From contig BSBM01000636.1 of assembly GCA_027924585.1 (NCBI GenBank), positions 3,674,001 to 3,738,000 on the forward strand: a stretch of 64,000 bases of DNA, read 5' to 3'. Numbering within the stretch: the first letter of the stretch is position 1; the number at the start of each line of letters is the position of its first letter. Both the position numbers and the translations under genes were made by a program. Of this stretch, positions 20,667 to 32,690 are shown in pieces. Source of the DNA: Larix kaempferi (Eukaryota > Streptophyta > Pinopsida > Pinales > Pinaceae). The notes under the pieces were generated by a model. The model was not told the DNA's origin. It saw only the letters and a program-made list of their open reading frames with translations, and did not search any database.

Positions 20667-23600
20667 ATGCCAAAAGGTGGTAGAAAGAAAGCTAAAGTGA
20701 TGGAACTAGAACCAGTGCAACTAAGGACTGAAACTATTTTCCAAGACACTAAGTGTACCACCGGCATTCCTCCTGAGGTTTGTTGGGGAGATGTTTACCG
20801 GATGATCAAGGACCAGGATATCCCAGATGTATTATTGGAAGAAGAACAAATCTACCTCAACATCAGAACTTCCGGCATAGCCAGGGCTTCTACTCGCCCT
20901 GAATTGTTCCCATGATCTGAAGTGATCGGATGGATACTAGAACATGCCAACCCGCAAGCAAGAGTGTTGCATGACAGCAAGGGAGAGCCTTTTGCTTCAT
21001 TCCATCCAGCGTATATTGCAGCAACCTACAAATTCTCACATCCCCAGCAAGCTCTAAGTGATGAATGGTTGGAAAAGATGAATAATACTGAGATGGCTAA
21101 AAGGTTATTGGTCACAGGCAAGCAGCTAAGGAAGAGAAATAATGATGAATATGATGTTCAGAGCCTAAGATCTCCTTTTAGATTAATCGCCTTGATGTTA
21201 TGCAGAATTTTCGGCATGCCCAATGGAACTGTATATAGGATACAGTGGGATCCCATCATCCACTTCATAGCATTCAAAGGAACTGTGTTTGATTGGGCTA
21301 CTATCCTTTCGGACAGTTTGGCATCCACAGTGGCCGCTGCAAGAGAAGGTCTGGCCTTAAAAAAGTCAGAATTTTACATGTCTTCCTATCTTATTGACTG
21401 CATTTTGGCCAAGCTCTATTACCCCAGGCTAGGTTGCACATGGGATAAGGCCAACACTCCGGTCTACAATGCCTATAAAATAATGTGGGCTCAAAATTAC
21501 AGAGCAAACTATAAGCTCATCTGCAAAGAGTTCATCATGCCTCTGTATGAGCAGATGTTCAAGGAAGAGCCCAATTGTCTATCAGAAAATGCCATGGAGG
21601 TCCTGGAAAACTATGGCGATTTTTACTTCTCAGAGCAGGGCATCTACATCAGGATATTTGGAGGTACCAAAGCGCCATACATTTTGCCAAAATACGCTAC
21701 TGATTATGTAGTCCTTAAGGAAGCAGTCAGGCAAGTTTTCCTTGATGGAATAGGAGGGGTGCTTAACAAGCAACATAAGGCTTCTTTCCCTCCTTTGCCC
21801 TTTTGCATAGGAGCCTATAAATTCTCAGGGGTTGCAACAGCCGAGGAATACGTTCAAGAGCTGAAATCTTTCCACTTTGGTGAAATGATCTTCCATAGAA
21901 ATGATAGGCGGAGCAAGGTTGCCGAGCATTGCAAGGAGGTATATGCTCATTACTATGATGTAGAGGACGAAGTGTTCAGAGGCATCAGCAACATGACTGA
22001 GTTGCAGATTTGTCGTCAAGGCAGTGGGGCTAGCTCTAGCTCTGCCCTAGCCCGAGAAGGCAGTCTGCAGAAAGAGAGAGAAGCAGCTGAGGCCCTAGCA
22101 CGTGAAGAACAAAGATTGAAAGAAGAAGAAAGACTGCAACAAGAAGTTGAAGAAGTAAGGATGCAGAGAGAAGCCGAAGATGCAAGGTTGCAGAGAGATC
22201 TGAAGAAGCAAGGTTGCAGAAAGAAGTTGAGGAAGCAAGGCAGCAGAAGATCGAGAGCAGAGAGAGGAAATTGAAAATCAGCAGCAAGCTGAAAAAGAAG
22301 AAAGAAGGCGTAAAACTGAAGAGGAACAAAAGACGAAGGAAGAACTTAAGACCAATGAAGATGCCTAGGCAGGTGGCTCCGACACCCAAGATATGGAGAC
22401 AGACACATCTCAAGCAGGTGTCTCCAACACCCAAAATGTGGAAACAGACACATCTCAAGCAGGTGTCTCCACCACCCAAAATGTGGAAACAGACACATCT
22501 CAATTAGTACAAACCCCACCCATAGAGACATAAGTACATGTAATAGACCTCCCAATCATCCCTTACACCCCATCAGAAGATCATACTGTGTCCCGATGGG
22601 ATGAATTTGTGTATTATAAGAAGAGGAAGGCGGTAGTCTTGAAGTTGGAAGAGAGGATAAAGAGACTCTTCCAAGAAGATATTGTTACCCAGTGGGAGAC
22701 CACGATGATGCAAAATACAAATAAGGCTCCCATAGCCATGGCATCTGCCGCTGTGTCAGCAGCAAAAGCAACAAAGGACAATGTGGTCGATATGGTCAGA
22801 TAATTTGAGTCAACAAAGAGGAGAGCTCGCATGTTGCAACATACTGTGGCTAATGAGCAAGCTTACAGGGATCTTGTAGTGAATAAATATAATCGCCTGT
22901 CTGTTGATCACAAGGAGTTGTCAGATAAGTATCACCATTTAGAAGTAGAAAAGGAGCACCTGGAAATCTAGATGATGGTTCTAGAAGCAGAAAAGAACGA
23001 TTCTGAAGCTAGAGTTTTTCATCTGGAAGCAGATAAGCAGGAAATGGTTGAACAATTAGAGTAGGCAGAAAGCAGAGCAATAGATATGTCTCCCTTTCAT
23101 GAGCTGTCCTGTGACATTCTGAGACAAATGTACGCCACACAGGAGCTAATTTCTGAGGAAGTGTGCAGGCTCAAAGCCATGATAGTTAGATTGAAGGAAG
23201 TCAATGCAGAGGCCAGTAGGCTTAAGGGAAAGTACACTCGGGTTAAAGCAAACATCCTGAGCCAAATGGAATGGAGAGAAGGGAAGGTTGATTTCCCCAA
23301 GCATCTCTCATTCAAGTCGGTAGATGATTTTAAAGAAGATGTGGCCCTCATGGAATTCTGCAGGAATTGTGGCCTGAAGCTAATGGCTAAGATCCAGGGA
23401 ACAATTGATAAGAGTAACAGCCTATATCAAAAGATTCATGAAGTGCATGATAAGTGTAAGCTGAGTTTCCCTTAGTCCCTCAATGATTTTCCAAGCAAAT
23501 AGCAACGTCTATCAGACTTGAAGGAAGAGCTAGGTATTCAAATAGAATATATAAAGAAGATTGACGTCCTAGCCACCGATGATATCCTCACGATATTGGG

Positions 23601-23851
23601 CTGTCATCAGTATACACCATTTGCTGAAAGAAATCCACCAGGCAGCAATTGCAGAAATTCATAGTATTGAAGCAGAGCTTGGTAAGCATGTAACTTCTCA
23701 TAAGATCTTGCTCCCTTCACCAGCAAATGTGGTTATCAGAGACACTGGTATCTAGTTCAGTTACACTGCAGAGGAGGAAAAGAAAGTAGCAGCAGCAGTA
23801 GCATCCAGTCCAAGCACCTCCCTCCCAGTAGAAGCGCCTCCCCAAGGGTGA
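20667..23851 (+). pseudogene. LTR-borne long ORF, copy 2
   Basis: The ATG at 20667 is equivalent to 7493. The first 508 codons are open except for TGA at 20913 (TGC in copy 1). A one-base loss near 22198 shifts the frame. Later the frame is broken by TAG 22366 (shared with copy 1), TAA 22801, TAG 23473 and others, and ends at TGA 23849-23851. The N-terminal globular part is very similar to copy 1, for example GTVFDWATILSDSLAST and EEPNCLSENAMEVLENYG. The better preservation of the N-terminal half may be chance. Function is unknown. Confidence 0.7.
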
Positions 23852-24773
23852 ACACGCTGATCCTAAGGCGTTGTTCCTAAGTTCATTTGTTCTCCCTATG
23901 TTTAGAGCGTAGAATCACTAGACAGCTGTGCTTTTCTATTTTTGAGAAATTTTCTGTTTTAAGAAAAGGGCCACGATTTGTTTATTTAGAGGAAAAGTCT
24001 TTAGAGGACAAGTGTAAAGAGCCAGGTGGCAGCCCAAGAGGCATTTTGTAAAGATATAAATAGAAGCTTAGGGAAGAGTGAGGAGGACTTTTTGCAGGTA
24101 AAATATTTTTCTGAACTTGTACGAGCTATCCTGCACTTGCTCCAAGAAAATGAAATTTTCCTAATAAGAGCCTGGAGAGGACGTCTTTTGCATGGAAATG
24201 GATGTTGGATGCATGCTGGATTATTCTTGTGTCTTTTATATTCTACAGTGAGATCTTTCTTTGCTGCCTTGAATTATTTCTATGTATTGAATGATCTTGC
24301 TGTTTCCTGTGCAAATGATTTTTTTCTCCTACATGAGTAATGGAATGCATTATATGTAAATTGGAAGCTATCTTTTAATAACTGTTGCCTGTTGTTGTAG
24401 TTGTATCTTCATGGTTCAATGGCTATCTGTTGATCTGTAGATTCTTCTTTCAGTACATTACTCATACTTATAATTTTGCTCCTTGCAGGGATAGTTTAGG
24501 TTTATTTCAGTTTTAGACACAGATTTGTTTTAAGCTTTGCATTTAGATTAAGTTAGCTTAGGCACTTGCATATCATCTTAAACATTAAAAAAAAAAGAAT
24601 GGTGGATCGGGCCATAACCGGTTTAATTGAAGCAAATCTCCAAATCTAACGGTTTCCAGAACCGCTAACCGGATGGATTCCCCATACCAAATGGTGGACG
24701 ATCTAATTGGGATAGTCTACCGAGGAGAATCCCTTTCTGCTTGATGCTGCAATCTTCGAGGCATCAACAGGAG

Positions 24774-25142
24774 TGCACCAAGGATTTGGGAGAAATCTAA
24801 AGGTGAAGCTTTGGCCTTGTTCCCAAATCTATGAGCAACGAGAGGATTGGTTTGAGGATTGTTTCCTAGAGGAGTTTGATTTGTTCCAGCCATTTGATTT
24901 GTTGGACTTAAATTATGAGTTGGAGATGAAGGATGAACCAAATTGGTTGAAGGGGATCCTAAGAAATGATTTGGATAATCAGAATTAACAATTTTCCAAA
25001 AGAAATTAGATGATTGAGGTTTGAGATCTCTTCTATGATAAACAAGCGGGGTTCCTTCTGATTGATTTAAATTATCCCTACTTCTAAGGTCGTAATGATG
25101 CTTATGAGGTCGTTCCTCAATGGAGTCACAATTTAGAGTCAC
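24774..25142 (-). pseudogene. element D leader/gag N-terminal fragment
   Basis: The minus strand is open for about 120 codons and contains HHYDLRSRDN and TPLVYHRRDLKPQ, followed by a Ser/Pro/Asn-rich stretch. The frame has no ATG at its upstream end (it starts after a stop, GTG first), so the true start is uncertain. Position directly after the primer site suggests the gag leader region. It is truncated by element C. Confidence 0.45.
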
Positions 25143-25323
25143 AAGGTAGACTTTAATTCTCTTCTAACAAGATGTATGTTGTTAATAAGCGGGGAGAGAT
25201 GAGTGAAAATGAGATGGATATGATTGAATTAAGGGTATAAATGATAACCATCTAAATTGGATTGGATGCGATAAGATATAAGTTACGCATGGATACTCGT
25301 AGAAACTTGAGGTAAGCCTCTAA

Positions 25324-25342
25324 CTCCCCGGCAACGACGCCA
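25324..25342 (-). other. primer binding site of element D
   Basis: The minus strand reads TGGCGTCGTTGCCGGGGAG, four bases after the LTR end. It closely matches the tRNA-Asp type site TGGCGCCGTTGCCGGGGA used by plant Athila-type and other gypsy elements. Confidence 0.88.
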
Positions 25343-25346
25343 AAAA

Positions 25347-27691
25347 TGTTATCACACAACTTGTAGTTGTCCCTAAAGGTTATCCTATCCAGGATGGTAG
25401 AGGCGATGGACAACTAAAGAGGTGACCCAAGAGATGTCATGGTTCCCAATGCAAGTTGGGTGTCACGCTAACCGAGGCACTCTTCACTTTAGCTCAATCC
25501 TAAGCAAGACCAAGGGGGAGACCCTAGCTAACCAATGAAGGATAGAGAACCCACTCAAGACCTCCTAGGGAAATGTGAGAGTGAAATATAACGAGATCAA
25601 GGGGGATAGATCTAGATCTGGAATGGATAAGTGGACCCAAGGGGTTAGGGCTTGGTTGAAGAGGCTTAAGGAAGGACAAAAATTCAACCAAGGAGAGATA
25701 AATTCCACTTATGAGGTTAAAATAGTAGATCTAGATAGATCTAGTGCTAAGTAGAAGTACCCAAGTGGGACCCACCCTTAAAATAAGGAAATGGTCCAAA
25801 TGGGGCCCACAAGGTGAAAATTGAAGTGATGTAGCACTAGGGGGTTTGCTATGATGTGGATTTGGTGATTAAACAAAGATTGAGCAATACCCACGACTTG
25901 GATCTAGCAAAAGGACACCTACCCAAGAAGTGTGACTTCCTCAAGAGAGGACTAGTGCCTTATATCGGGGGGCAAATGGAGTTGGATGTCCACCAAACTT
26001 TGGATCGAGAAATTTATGTTGATTTTAGAGGTGGGTTTTAACTATTAAGCCCAGATGATTTCTAGATCCAAGTAGATCTGAAAAATAAAAAATGAGGGTT
26101 TTGACTTTTGAGGGTTTTGAGATCTAGAAATAATGGATAAGCTAAGGAAGTAGAATACGTACCTTTCAACGTACCTAGATGATGATATGAATGTAGGTTA
26201 TGACGAGGATTACTTTGCCAAATATCAAATGGAAGATTTTGCAATTTTCTTACTAGTGCGATTTTCCCAAGCCCACACATGTGCCCCTCTATTCCTGAAA
26301 AACCAAGGAGACAAAGCTCAATCAACAAACAAAATGAGGGTAGATACAAGCTATAAGTAAAAATACAAAGAATGATTGGTACAAAGACAAAATTACTCCC
26401 TGTTTGATCCGCGATTTGACAAAAGATTTGCAGAGCAAGCCTCCCCACCAATGTGCACTCCAAATTGGCCTCTTCACCTGTAAATCGAAATAGTGGAAAA
26501 AGATACAAGATAGCTACGAAATATCCTCCAGTGCAATGGACAAAGCATTTACAATCACCATAACCAAAAACCCATATCAAGATCCAAGATGCTCCAAAAT
26601 ATAGAATTTTATTCCAATAGCCAAGAGCCAAAAATATCTAGATTTAACATACATTTATTTATTGCTTTTTAGGCCTTTAGGACCCCTCTGGAATTTTGCA
26701 TGTGCTTATAAGCACAACTAATCACAACTTTCATCTGGGGTGCATTTATATTTCAAAGCGTGCATTTATATTTCAAAGCATTTCATTGCATTCAATTTCA
26801 CAACCCTTTTCATTGGGATTTACAAAAGATATAACAATTGTTTCCAAGGTAGTACAATTTGCTTCAGGTTTTAGCCAACAACAACTCAAGCAACTTGGGG
26901 GGAATTCCACACAAAACCACACATCAGGTAAACCGACTAGAATGATAATGGCATAAAATCCAACTCACCAAAGGTAAGTTTTGTTTCCAACTCAGATCCG
27001 AGACACAAGATAAACATGGATGCAGGAACAACACAGAGGCAAAAGCGGGGAGATCCTCCATATCACAAGTCAAGGTGTAAGTCATGGTGAAGAACAAAAA
27101 TGAGGAAGGATAAATGGATGGATGGAGACAAGTGGAAATGGTGCCTAAGCTATCAAGTCAAAAATACAATAGTAATAATGTCCACATTCCTAAGAAGGTA
27201 AATACCAATGAGTATAAAACAAGAGTTTCCAAATGTCAGTAATACAACCATGCATATAATCCATGACAACCAATTTCATTTTAACACATGTATACTGCCA
27301 GATCACAATTACTATATGCCAATTCAATGCTATCAAAATGACCTAAACATCAAGATAATAACATCAATGCACATCATATATATGTTGGTTCATACATCAA
27401 TACATGCAATATGGACCACTATAACCACCAAGAACAATGCATCTGAAACATTGAACATTGCCCTCTATGGAATAAAAGGTCATATCGGTCATCAAATCTG
27501 AGGTATTAAGGCTCAGCCTTAGCACAAGCTCTACACATTGTCTGATATAAGGATGCCCTGATGTGTAACTGATCATAAATAATGCTGCTCATCATAATTG
27601 ATCTCATTGAAGTTGTGTAAAGGCAAATCTAAAAAGTGTGCAGATATCTGCTCTGCAAACATGGTAGCCCAGCTACTATGGTGTGATAACA
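25347..27691 (-). repeat. element D 5' LTR (2345 bp) with 11-bp terminal inverted repeat
   Basis: On the plus strand it starts TGTTATCACAC and ends GTGTGATAACA, a perfect 11-bp inverted repeat. The primer site abuts the left end. The long minus-strand open stretch at 26062-26631 inside it begins with TTG and has no known motif, so I do not call it a gene. Confidence 0.85.
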
Positions 27692-28474
27692 GGAACCATG
27701 GCTAACATTTCCCCCACTATCAAAGTTGATATTTTTGCTACTCCCGATGTTATTAGAAACACATCACTTGGTGCCTCTTTCTCTCAGTAGGAGGTGATTG
27801 CTTACACAACATTATTCCAAGAGTTATGAGATATTTTTTCCTGGTCATATGTAGATATGTTAGGTCTCAACCCTGCCATTCTTGAACATCACATTGACAC
27901 ATAGCCTAATTCTTCACTGATACGACATAAACAATGGCTCGTTCACCCCTCCAAAGTAGTTTCTATCAAGCCATAAATAAAAAAGCTTCACCAAGCATAA
28001 TTCATTTATCTTATTGCTTACCCTTATTGGGTATCAAATCTCGTTCTTGTGAACAAAAAACATGGAACCTTATGTGTATGTATGTATTTTAGGTATCTAA
28101 GCTTGTCCCAAAAACAACTTTCCTACCCCTTTTATCGAATAGGTAGTTGACACATGCACTAGTCATGAAGTCATGTCCTTCATGGATGGATTTTTAGACT
28201 AAAATGAAATACAAATCCATTAGCAAGATCAATACAAAATGGCTTTCACAACACCATGTGGAACCTTCACTTACTATGTCATGTCGTTTGGACTAAAGAA
28301 CATCATATCCACTTTCTAGCATGCTATGTCCTATGTATTTAATGATTTAGCTCGTATCATCTTGGCATACCTCGATGACCTGACAACTAAATCAAAGAAA
28401 TGCATCGAACACCTTGTTGATTTGTGTATCATCTTATTAAGATGTCATAAATATAATATATGACTAAACTTTCA
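27692..28474 (+). pseudogene. element H: old Ty3/gypsy reverse transcriptase fragment
   Basis: Reading through many stops gives IKVDIFATPDV, FQEL-DIFSWSYVDM, GLNPAILEHHIDT, HPSKVVSIKP, YPYWVSNLVLVNKKHGTL, then SFMDGFLD (first catalytic Asp), MAFTTPCGTFTYYVMSFGLKN and ILAYLDDLT (DD at 28374-28379). The fragment stops in LNF at 28474 where element A begins. Its left side is cut by element D. It is the oldest recognisable layer in this part of the window. Confidence 0.88.
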
Positions 28475-28837
28475 TGTCCCCAATTAAATGGTTTTCAGAT
28501 AAATAATTAAGTTGGCCTACCCAATTCCTTAGGGTTATGTGGAAGAATTAAAATATTGACATTTAACCCCAAGGTCTATAGTTTCTCATGAAAATTCAAT
28601 ATCCTAAGTTGGCCTATGTGGAAAGATAGGCCAATAAATTATGGAATAAATGTTAAATGCTAAAAAATGAAGTGGCATTGGATCCTAGTTGTACTTAGGG
28701 GCGCATAAGTGGACATGTGGGGTCCACATGAGAGAATATTCCTCCTTTAAACATGGATCTCACCAAATTCGAGTTGGAATGGAAGACGTAACATTCATCA
28801 AGGAAGAGGAAGAGTCATAGGGCTAAAAATAGGCAAT

Positions 28838-28936
28838 GACAGATTCTATGACAACTATGACAAGCATTATAACACCTATGACAGATTCTATGACACCTAT
28901 GACACTTATGACAGATTCTATGACACCTATGACAAT
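28838..28936 (+). repeat. short minisatellite in element A LTR
   Basis: Repeated blocks of CTATGACA and CAGATTCTATGACAC, about 8-30 bp in period, run for 100 bp. Confidence 0.75.
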
Positions 28937-29429
28937 GCAAGAGCTAAAAATAGAACAAGAGGGTGCATGAGAGGAGTTACACATCTCCAAAGCATCCAAA
29001 ATATTCCCCAATTCGAATTCATGGAGGATTCGGAGACAAAAGATGAGCCAACTGTCATGTGGGGCCAATGAAGGGTCATAACTCCCACTAATTCGAATTT
29101 CATGAGGAATTAGGAGATAATTTGAGTTCTAAGGAGGTAAATGAGTCAAATAAAGTTATTAAAAGGAGGACAAGTATAAATGGAGCAACTTTTGGTCATT
29201 TGTCATTTGCATCTTTGCAATTTTGGAGAGCTTCAAGCTTGTCCTTGCATGGTGGATGTTCATCCTCCTTGCCTTAGAACCAATTTCGAGGGTCAACGAT
29301 TCCCATCCAAGTTGGTTGATAGAGAGGAAATTCAGACCTCTCAACATATCTTCATGGAGATGTTTTGATGCATTTTCAACCCCCATTTGAGTTCCAGTTC
29401 ATATTCTCTCATTCTTCTCTATTCTCATT

Positions 29430-29820
29430 CTACTATCTTTCTCTCAATGTTAATGTAAAGTGAGATAACGCACTCTTTGTTTCATATACATAATGGAAGG
29501 ATGTTGTTTTGAAATTATGAACTTGTTAATGGATGAAGAAATATGTAATGGAGATATCATGAGAGCCACAACTCTAAATACTAAGTACTTCATGTACTAT
29601 TTCTCCAAGTAACATTGATATTCGAGCTAGTTTCCTCTTTCTCTCAATGTCATGTAAAAGTGTGATGGAACACTTCTTGTTGCATATAGCTAATGGAGGA
29701 TTGTTATTTAGACCTTATGGACATTTTATTTTATGCATAAATATATAATGGACATATCATGAGATACACAACTCTAAATACCAAGTACTTCATGTGACAT
29801 TTCCAATTAAAACTGAGATT
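29430..29820 (+). repeat. tandem duplication (about 195 bp) in element A LTR
   Basis: Two diverged copies contain TTTCTCTCAATGT, ATATCATGAGA, CACAACTCTAAATAC and AGTACTTCATGT, starting near 29432 and 29628. Confidence 0.75.
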
Positions 29821-30447
29821 CGAGCCATTTCCCTCATAGTATTTTCATGGTAATTTTGGGATGATATTACACCTATTTTATATCATATATTTAAGATATT
29901 TTTGTATATTTTATGAGCTGCATATGGATTTAAATTGATGTCCCAAATAATGTTTTCATACCCCTAAAGTGTTACTATAGTTTGTAATCAAATTCGAGGC
30001 TCGTTGTCCACCATTTTCACCCCAAATTTTATACTCTAGAAGTTGTTGTTCCTTGGGAGACCTACTTGAACCTAAAACATGATGTAATGCTGCAAATATG
30101 TTTTCATTGATGTCCCCTAATAGAGCCAAGTATAATATTAAGAATTAGTGAAGGTCGTACAGTGTTGGGAAGGGAAAATAGTGGCAGACCTAGGGGGTAT
30201 TAATTTTCACCAATCCAATTGACTAGTTTTTCTCCAAATCTTCTCTCCTTGAAAATTGTAGACCATGGATGCTTATAGTAGGTGTTTGGGTGTCTAGTGA
30301 TTGTATTAAAGTTTCCTATACCCTCCCAAGTCCCTCCATACAGAATTTGAAACCATTTGGGATCGTTTGGGACAGTTTGGGGTTTCACTAGTCCAAGGTT
30401 CGAAAATTGGCCAAATTGGGTAAAATTTCAAATTAGGGATATTACAA

Positions 30448-30459
30448 TGGTATCAGAGC
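30448..30459 (+). other. primer binding site of element A
   Basis: TGGTATCAGAGC, a perfect initiator-tRNA-Met type site, lies one base after the LTR end. Confidence 0.92.
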
Positions 30460-30512
30460 ATGGTACTTGCACCTGTGCATTAATATCATCTGTTGAAGAA
30501 TAATTTGCATCC

Positions 30513-30683
30513 ATGTCTTACTATTATGATGACTCCTATGAGTACAATGCTTATGATCAATATGAAGAAGAATGTGAATGGTATGAGGAAGAGGTGCCAT
30601 CATGCAACACTTCTTACAATTTAATAAGGAATGAAGGTTATTCATATGACCCTATGTCTGATGAAGATAAATGTTTCATACCA
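30513..30683 (+). pseudogene. element A ORF, N-terminal 57 codons, split by element B
   Basis: ATG 30513 opens a Tyr/Asp/Glu-rich peptide (MSYYYDDSYEYNAYDQYEEE) that lies 53 nt after the primer site. At 30683/30684 element B is inserted with target duplication TACCA; the reading resumes at 39568. The peptide is probably the start of the gag-like protein of element A. Confidence 0.7.
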
Positions 30684-31584
30684 TGTTACCGGACAATCCA
30701 CTCGACCGGAGGCGAGCCGGATCTCCCTAGCTCAATGCGAGTCTAGAACAAATAGAACAGACTACAAACACGTTTCCTATATTAACTTAAGTATCAAGTA
30801 ATAGATGTCTTACCTCTTTGATTTCACTATCCTTTCTCCTGAATGATGCTCCACGTCCCGAGGTCGTCAAATCCAAGCTGCAAGACCTATTAAGACACAG
30901 AAAAGAGAAACGAGTAAAGAGCATCTATACAATAAGGGATCTATGTAAACAGTTAAGCAGGTAAACAACACAACATCATCACACATTAAGAACGATATTG
31001 GTGGAAATAATTTGTATTACTGCAAAGAGAGGAGTACATGATAGAGATATAGAACCACAACCAATGACTTAATGTAGCAGCCCTTCTCCCCACAAGCCAA
31101 TTTCCAAGCCCTTCCAAGGAAGCATGAATTCTCCAAGAGGTGAGTGAAGGTGTCTTGAGAGAGATTTCACCAGCATGTAGATACCATAGTCTTCCTCCCT
31201 TTGGTATGGGAGTGAGCCTCACATATATAGGACTAAGTGGATGAGGTAATGGATAGGATAGGATGAGAGATGGTAGGAGAGAGATAGGGGATCTTCCCAA
31301 TAGGCTAGGGGTCGAGTACCGGCTCTCCAAGATATCAGGGATAAGCTCCCAAATGGGAAAGCTTTCTGAAAGATCTCGAAATGGCTATTTTTGCCCATTA
31401 ACAGATCTCGTCGCACCCTACTATGGAGCAACCTGCGACGTCGCATGTTGCTATTTTGCAACCTACGACGACCTCTCAAAAGGTTGTACAAACTGAGTAC
31501 AAATCCTCCAAATGAGCACTTGGTCCAGATGACTTCAGGGATGTGGACACTAAATCATGATGATGGGTATATTTTAGGTGTAAT
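30684..31584 (-). repeat. element B 3' LTR
   Basis: On the plus strand it starts TGTTACCGGACAATCC and ends AGGTGTAATA (TAACA in the partner). It contains a TATA-like CATATATAGG near 31218 (read on the minus strand) and a near-perfect 24-bp palindrome at 31428-31451. Confidence 0.93.
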
Positions 31585-31600
31585 AGAATGCCCCCCAAAG
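31585..31600 (-). other. polypurine tract of element B
   Basis: The minus strand reads CTTTGGGGGGCATTC directly before the 3' LTR, the expected plus-strand primer for minus orientation. Confidence 0.75.
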
Positions 31601-32690
31601 CATGAAGCTGTTAAGGATGTACATATGAAATGCTTTGATAGAAAAAATGGCAAAAGACTTGTCGGATGAAGGACGCTACTGCAGTACAATTCCAACTTAC
31701 AATCTCATATGTAGTAGAACATGGCTTCCAACCAATACATTGCAGATCCATGAGAGTAATGACCGACTGAACACAATCATGGCTACTATACACAAGCGTA
31801 GATCCATGATGAGATGATAACACAACCATGACCAATACAAAAGTGGATCCATGTAATATGACTCAATACAAACTCCATTGCAACCTGGGTAAAAACATGA
31901 CTCCCCAGGGTCTTCAAGCTGAACCCGCAATGATACAAATCTATCCATGTGATAACAAATGTCTTGACGTCGAACATGATAGAAACCACTTGATTACCGG
32001 TCATTGATGTGAACCGTTAACAAGTGCGAGGGAGATCACCATTAATGTCAATGATTCCCAAGGTATCACAGTACATATCATCGAGCGTGAATAAATGAGT
32101 TGACATCGAACGCAAGATGAAATCTTTCAATCAAGAGTCAATGATGTAAACTCATGATGAAAGTGAGGTAACCTGCCATTGAGGCATGCAGGGCCAAGGT
32201 ACTTGGTTGGTTTCTATATTCAATCCTTGGAGGATGAGCTGAAGTCGATAAGGATGAATCCATCGAAGGAGGGCCATGATGAATCCCCCATCAATCGACA
32301 CAAAACACGACAAAAGATGTGTAGAGTGGATCGAATGGTACAATAACATGTGAGACTTACTCAAAGTGACAACGGCATGACGACGTGTGTACTGACTGAA
32401 AACAATGAGTGATGAATGTGTTCTTGAACATGGGCATGGCATGACTTGGCAGTATTGACATGAGAATGACGCAAACTTCTAATGCAACTGATAGTGGAAG
32501 CTTTCTCCGAATGACTCAGAGGAGTAAAAGGACTCAGAAAGTAAGCGGGGATTCATAGACAAACAGATGACCCAAGTATCGGTATGCAAATGCAGATGAG
32601 TGCCATGTTCAAGAACGACTATATACTTCCACTAAGGTATGTAACACAAGCACTTTCCTTTTTCCCCATCATGAATGATGAGTGCCTCAA
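31601..32690 (-). other. element B 3' untranslated region, first part
   Basis: No supported gene is visible. Short open frames lack motifs. There are several ATCATGATGAG-like repeats but no clear unit. Confidence 0.5.

Larger units (their letters stand above)
6512..24769 (+). mobile_element. element C: Tat/Ogre-like Ty3/gypsy retrotransposon with ORF-bearing LTRs
   Basis: Two near-identical copies of at least 5.1 kb (6512-11625 and 19682-24769) flank a 7-kb interior. A primer site follows the first copy. The interior encodes gag, protease, an extra RNase H, RT, RNase H and integrase, all broken by stops and shifts. The first LTR lacks its left end because a copia element inserted at 6511. 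The right end is at 24769, and the following GGAGT (24770-24774) is the predicted target duplication. The element is inserted in element D. Confidence 0.92.
18841..24769 (+). repeat. element C 3' LTR (start approximate)
   Basis: The right 5088 bp (19682-24769) match the 5' LTR. The left 0.8 kb has no partner in this window because the 5' LTR was truncated by the copia insertion. It ends GAGGCATCAACA. Confidence 0.85.
24770..27691 (-). mobile_element. element D: minus-strand Ty3/gypsy-type element, 5' end only
   Basis: The 5' LTR (25347-27691), primer site and start of gag are present. The rest continues left and is cut at 24770 by element C; it should resume beyond the window. The insertion site in the host pol H is 27691/27692, with GGAAC (27692-27696) as predicted target duplication. 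Confidence 0.82.
28475..30446 (+). repeat. element A 5' LTR (1972 bp)
   Basis: It begins TGTCCCCAATTAAATGG and ends GGATATTACA, followed by A and the primer site. It includes a short minisatellite (28838-28936) and an internal duplication of about 195 bp (29430-29820). Confidence 0.9.

Noticed and set aside
22036-22503. Long minus-strand open stretch of 155 codons (also 9056-9565)
   Set aside because: It is the antisense of the coiled-coil and repeat coding region of the LTR-borne ORF. Low-complexity codon use keeps the reverse strand open.
24026-24340. 104-codon frame after the LTR ORF
   Set aside because: Its first codon is GTG and it shows no motif. I list it only as an observation.
26062-26631. 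Minus-strand open stretch of 189 codons
   Set aside because: It starts with TTG, lies wholly inside the element D LTR and has no known motif.
30513-30746. A 77-codon protein ending at 30746
   Set aside because: The last 21 codons are read from the element B LTR. The real frame stops being native at 30683.
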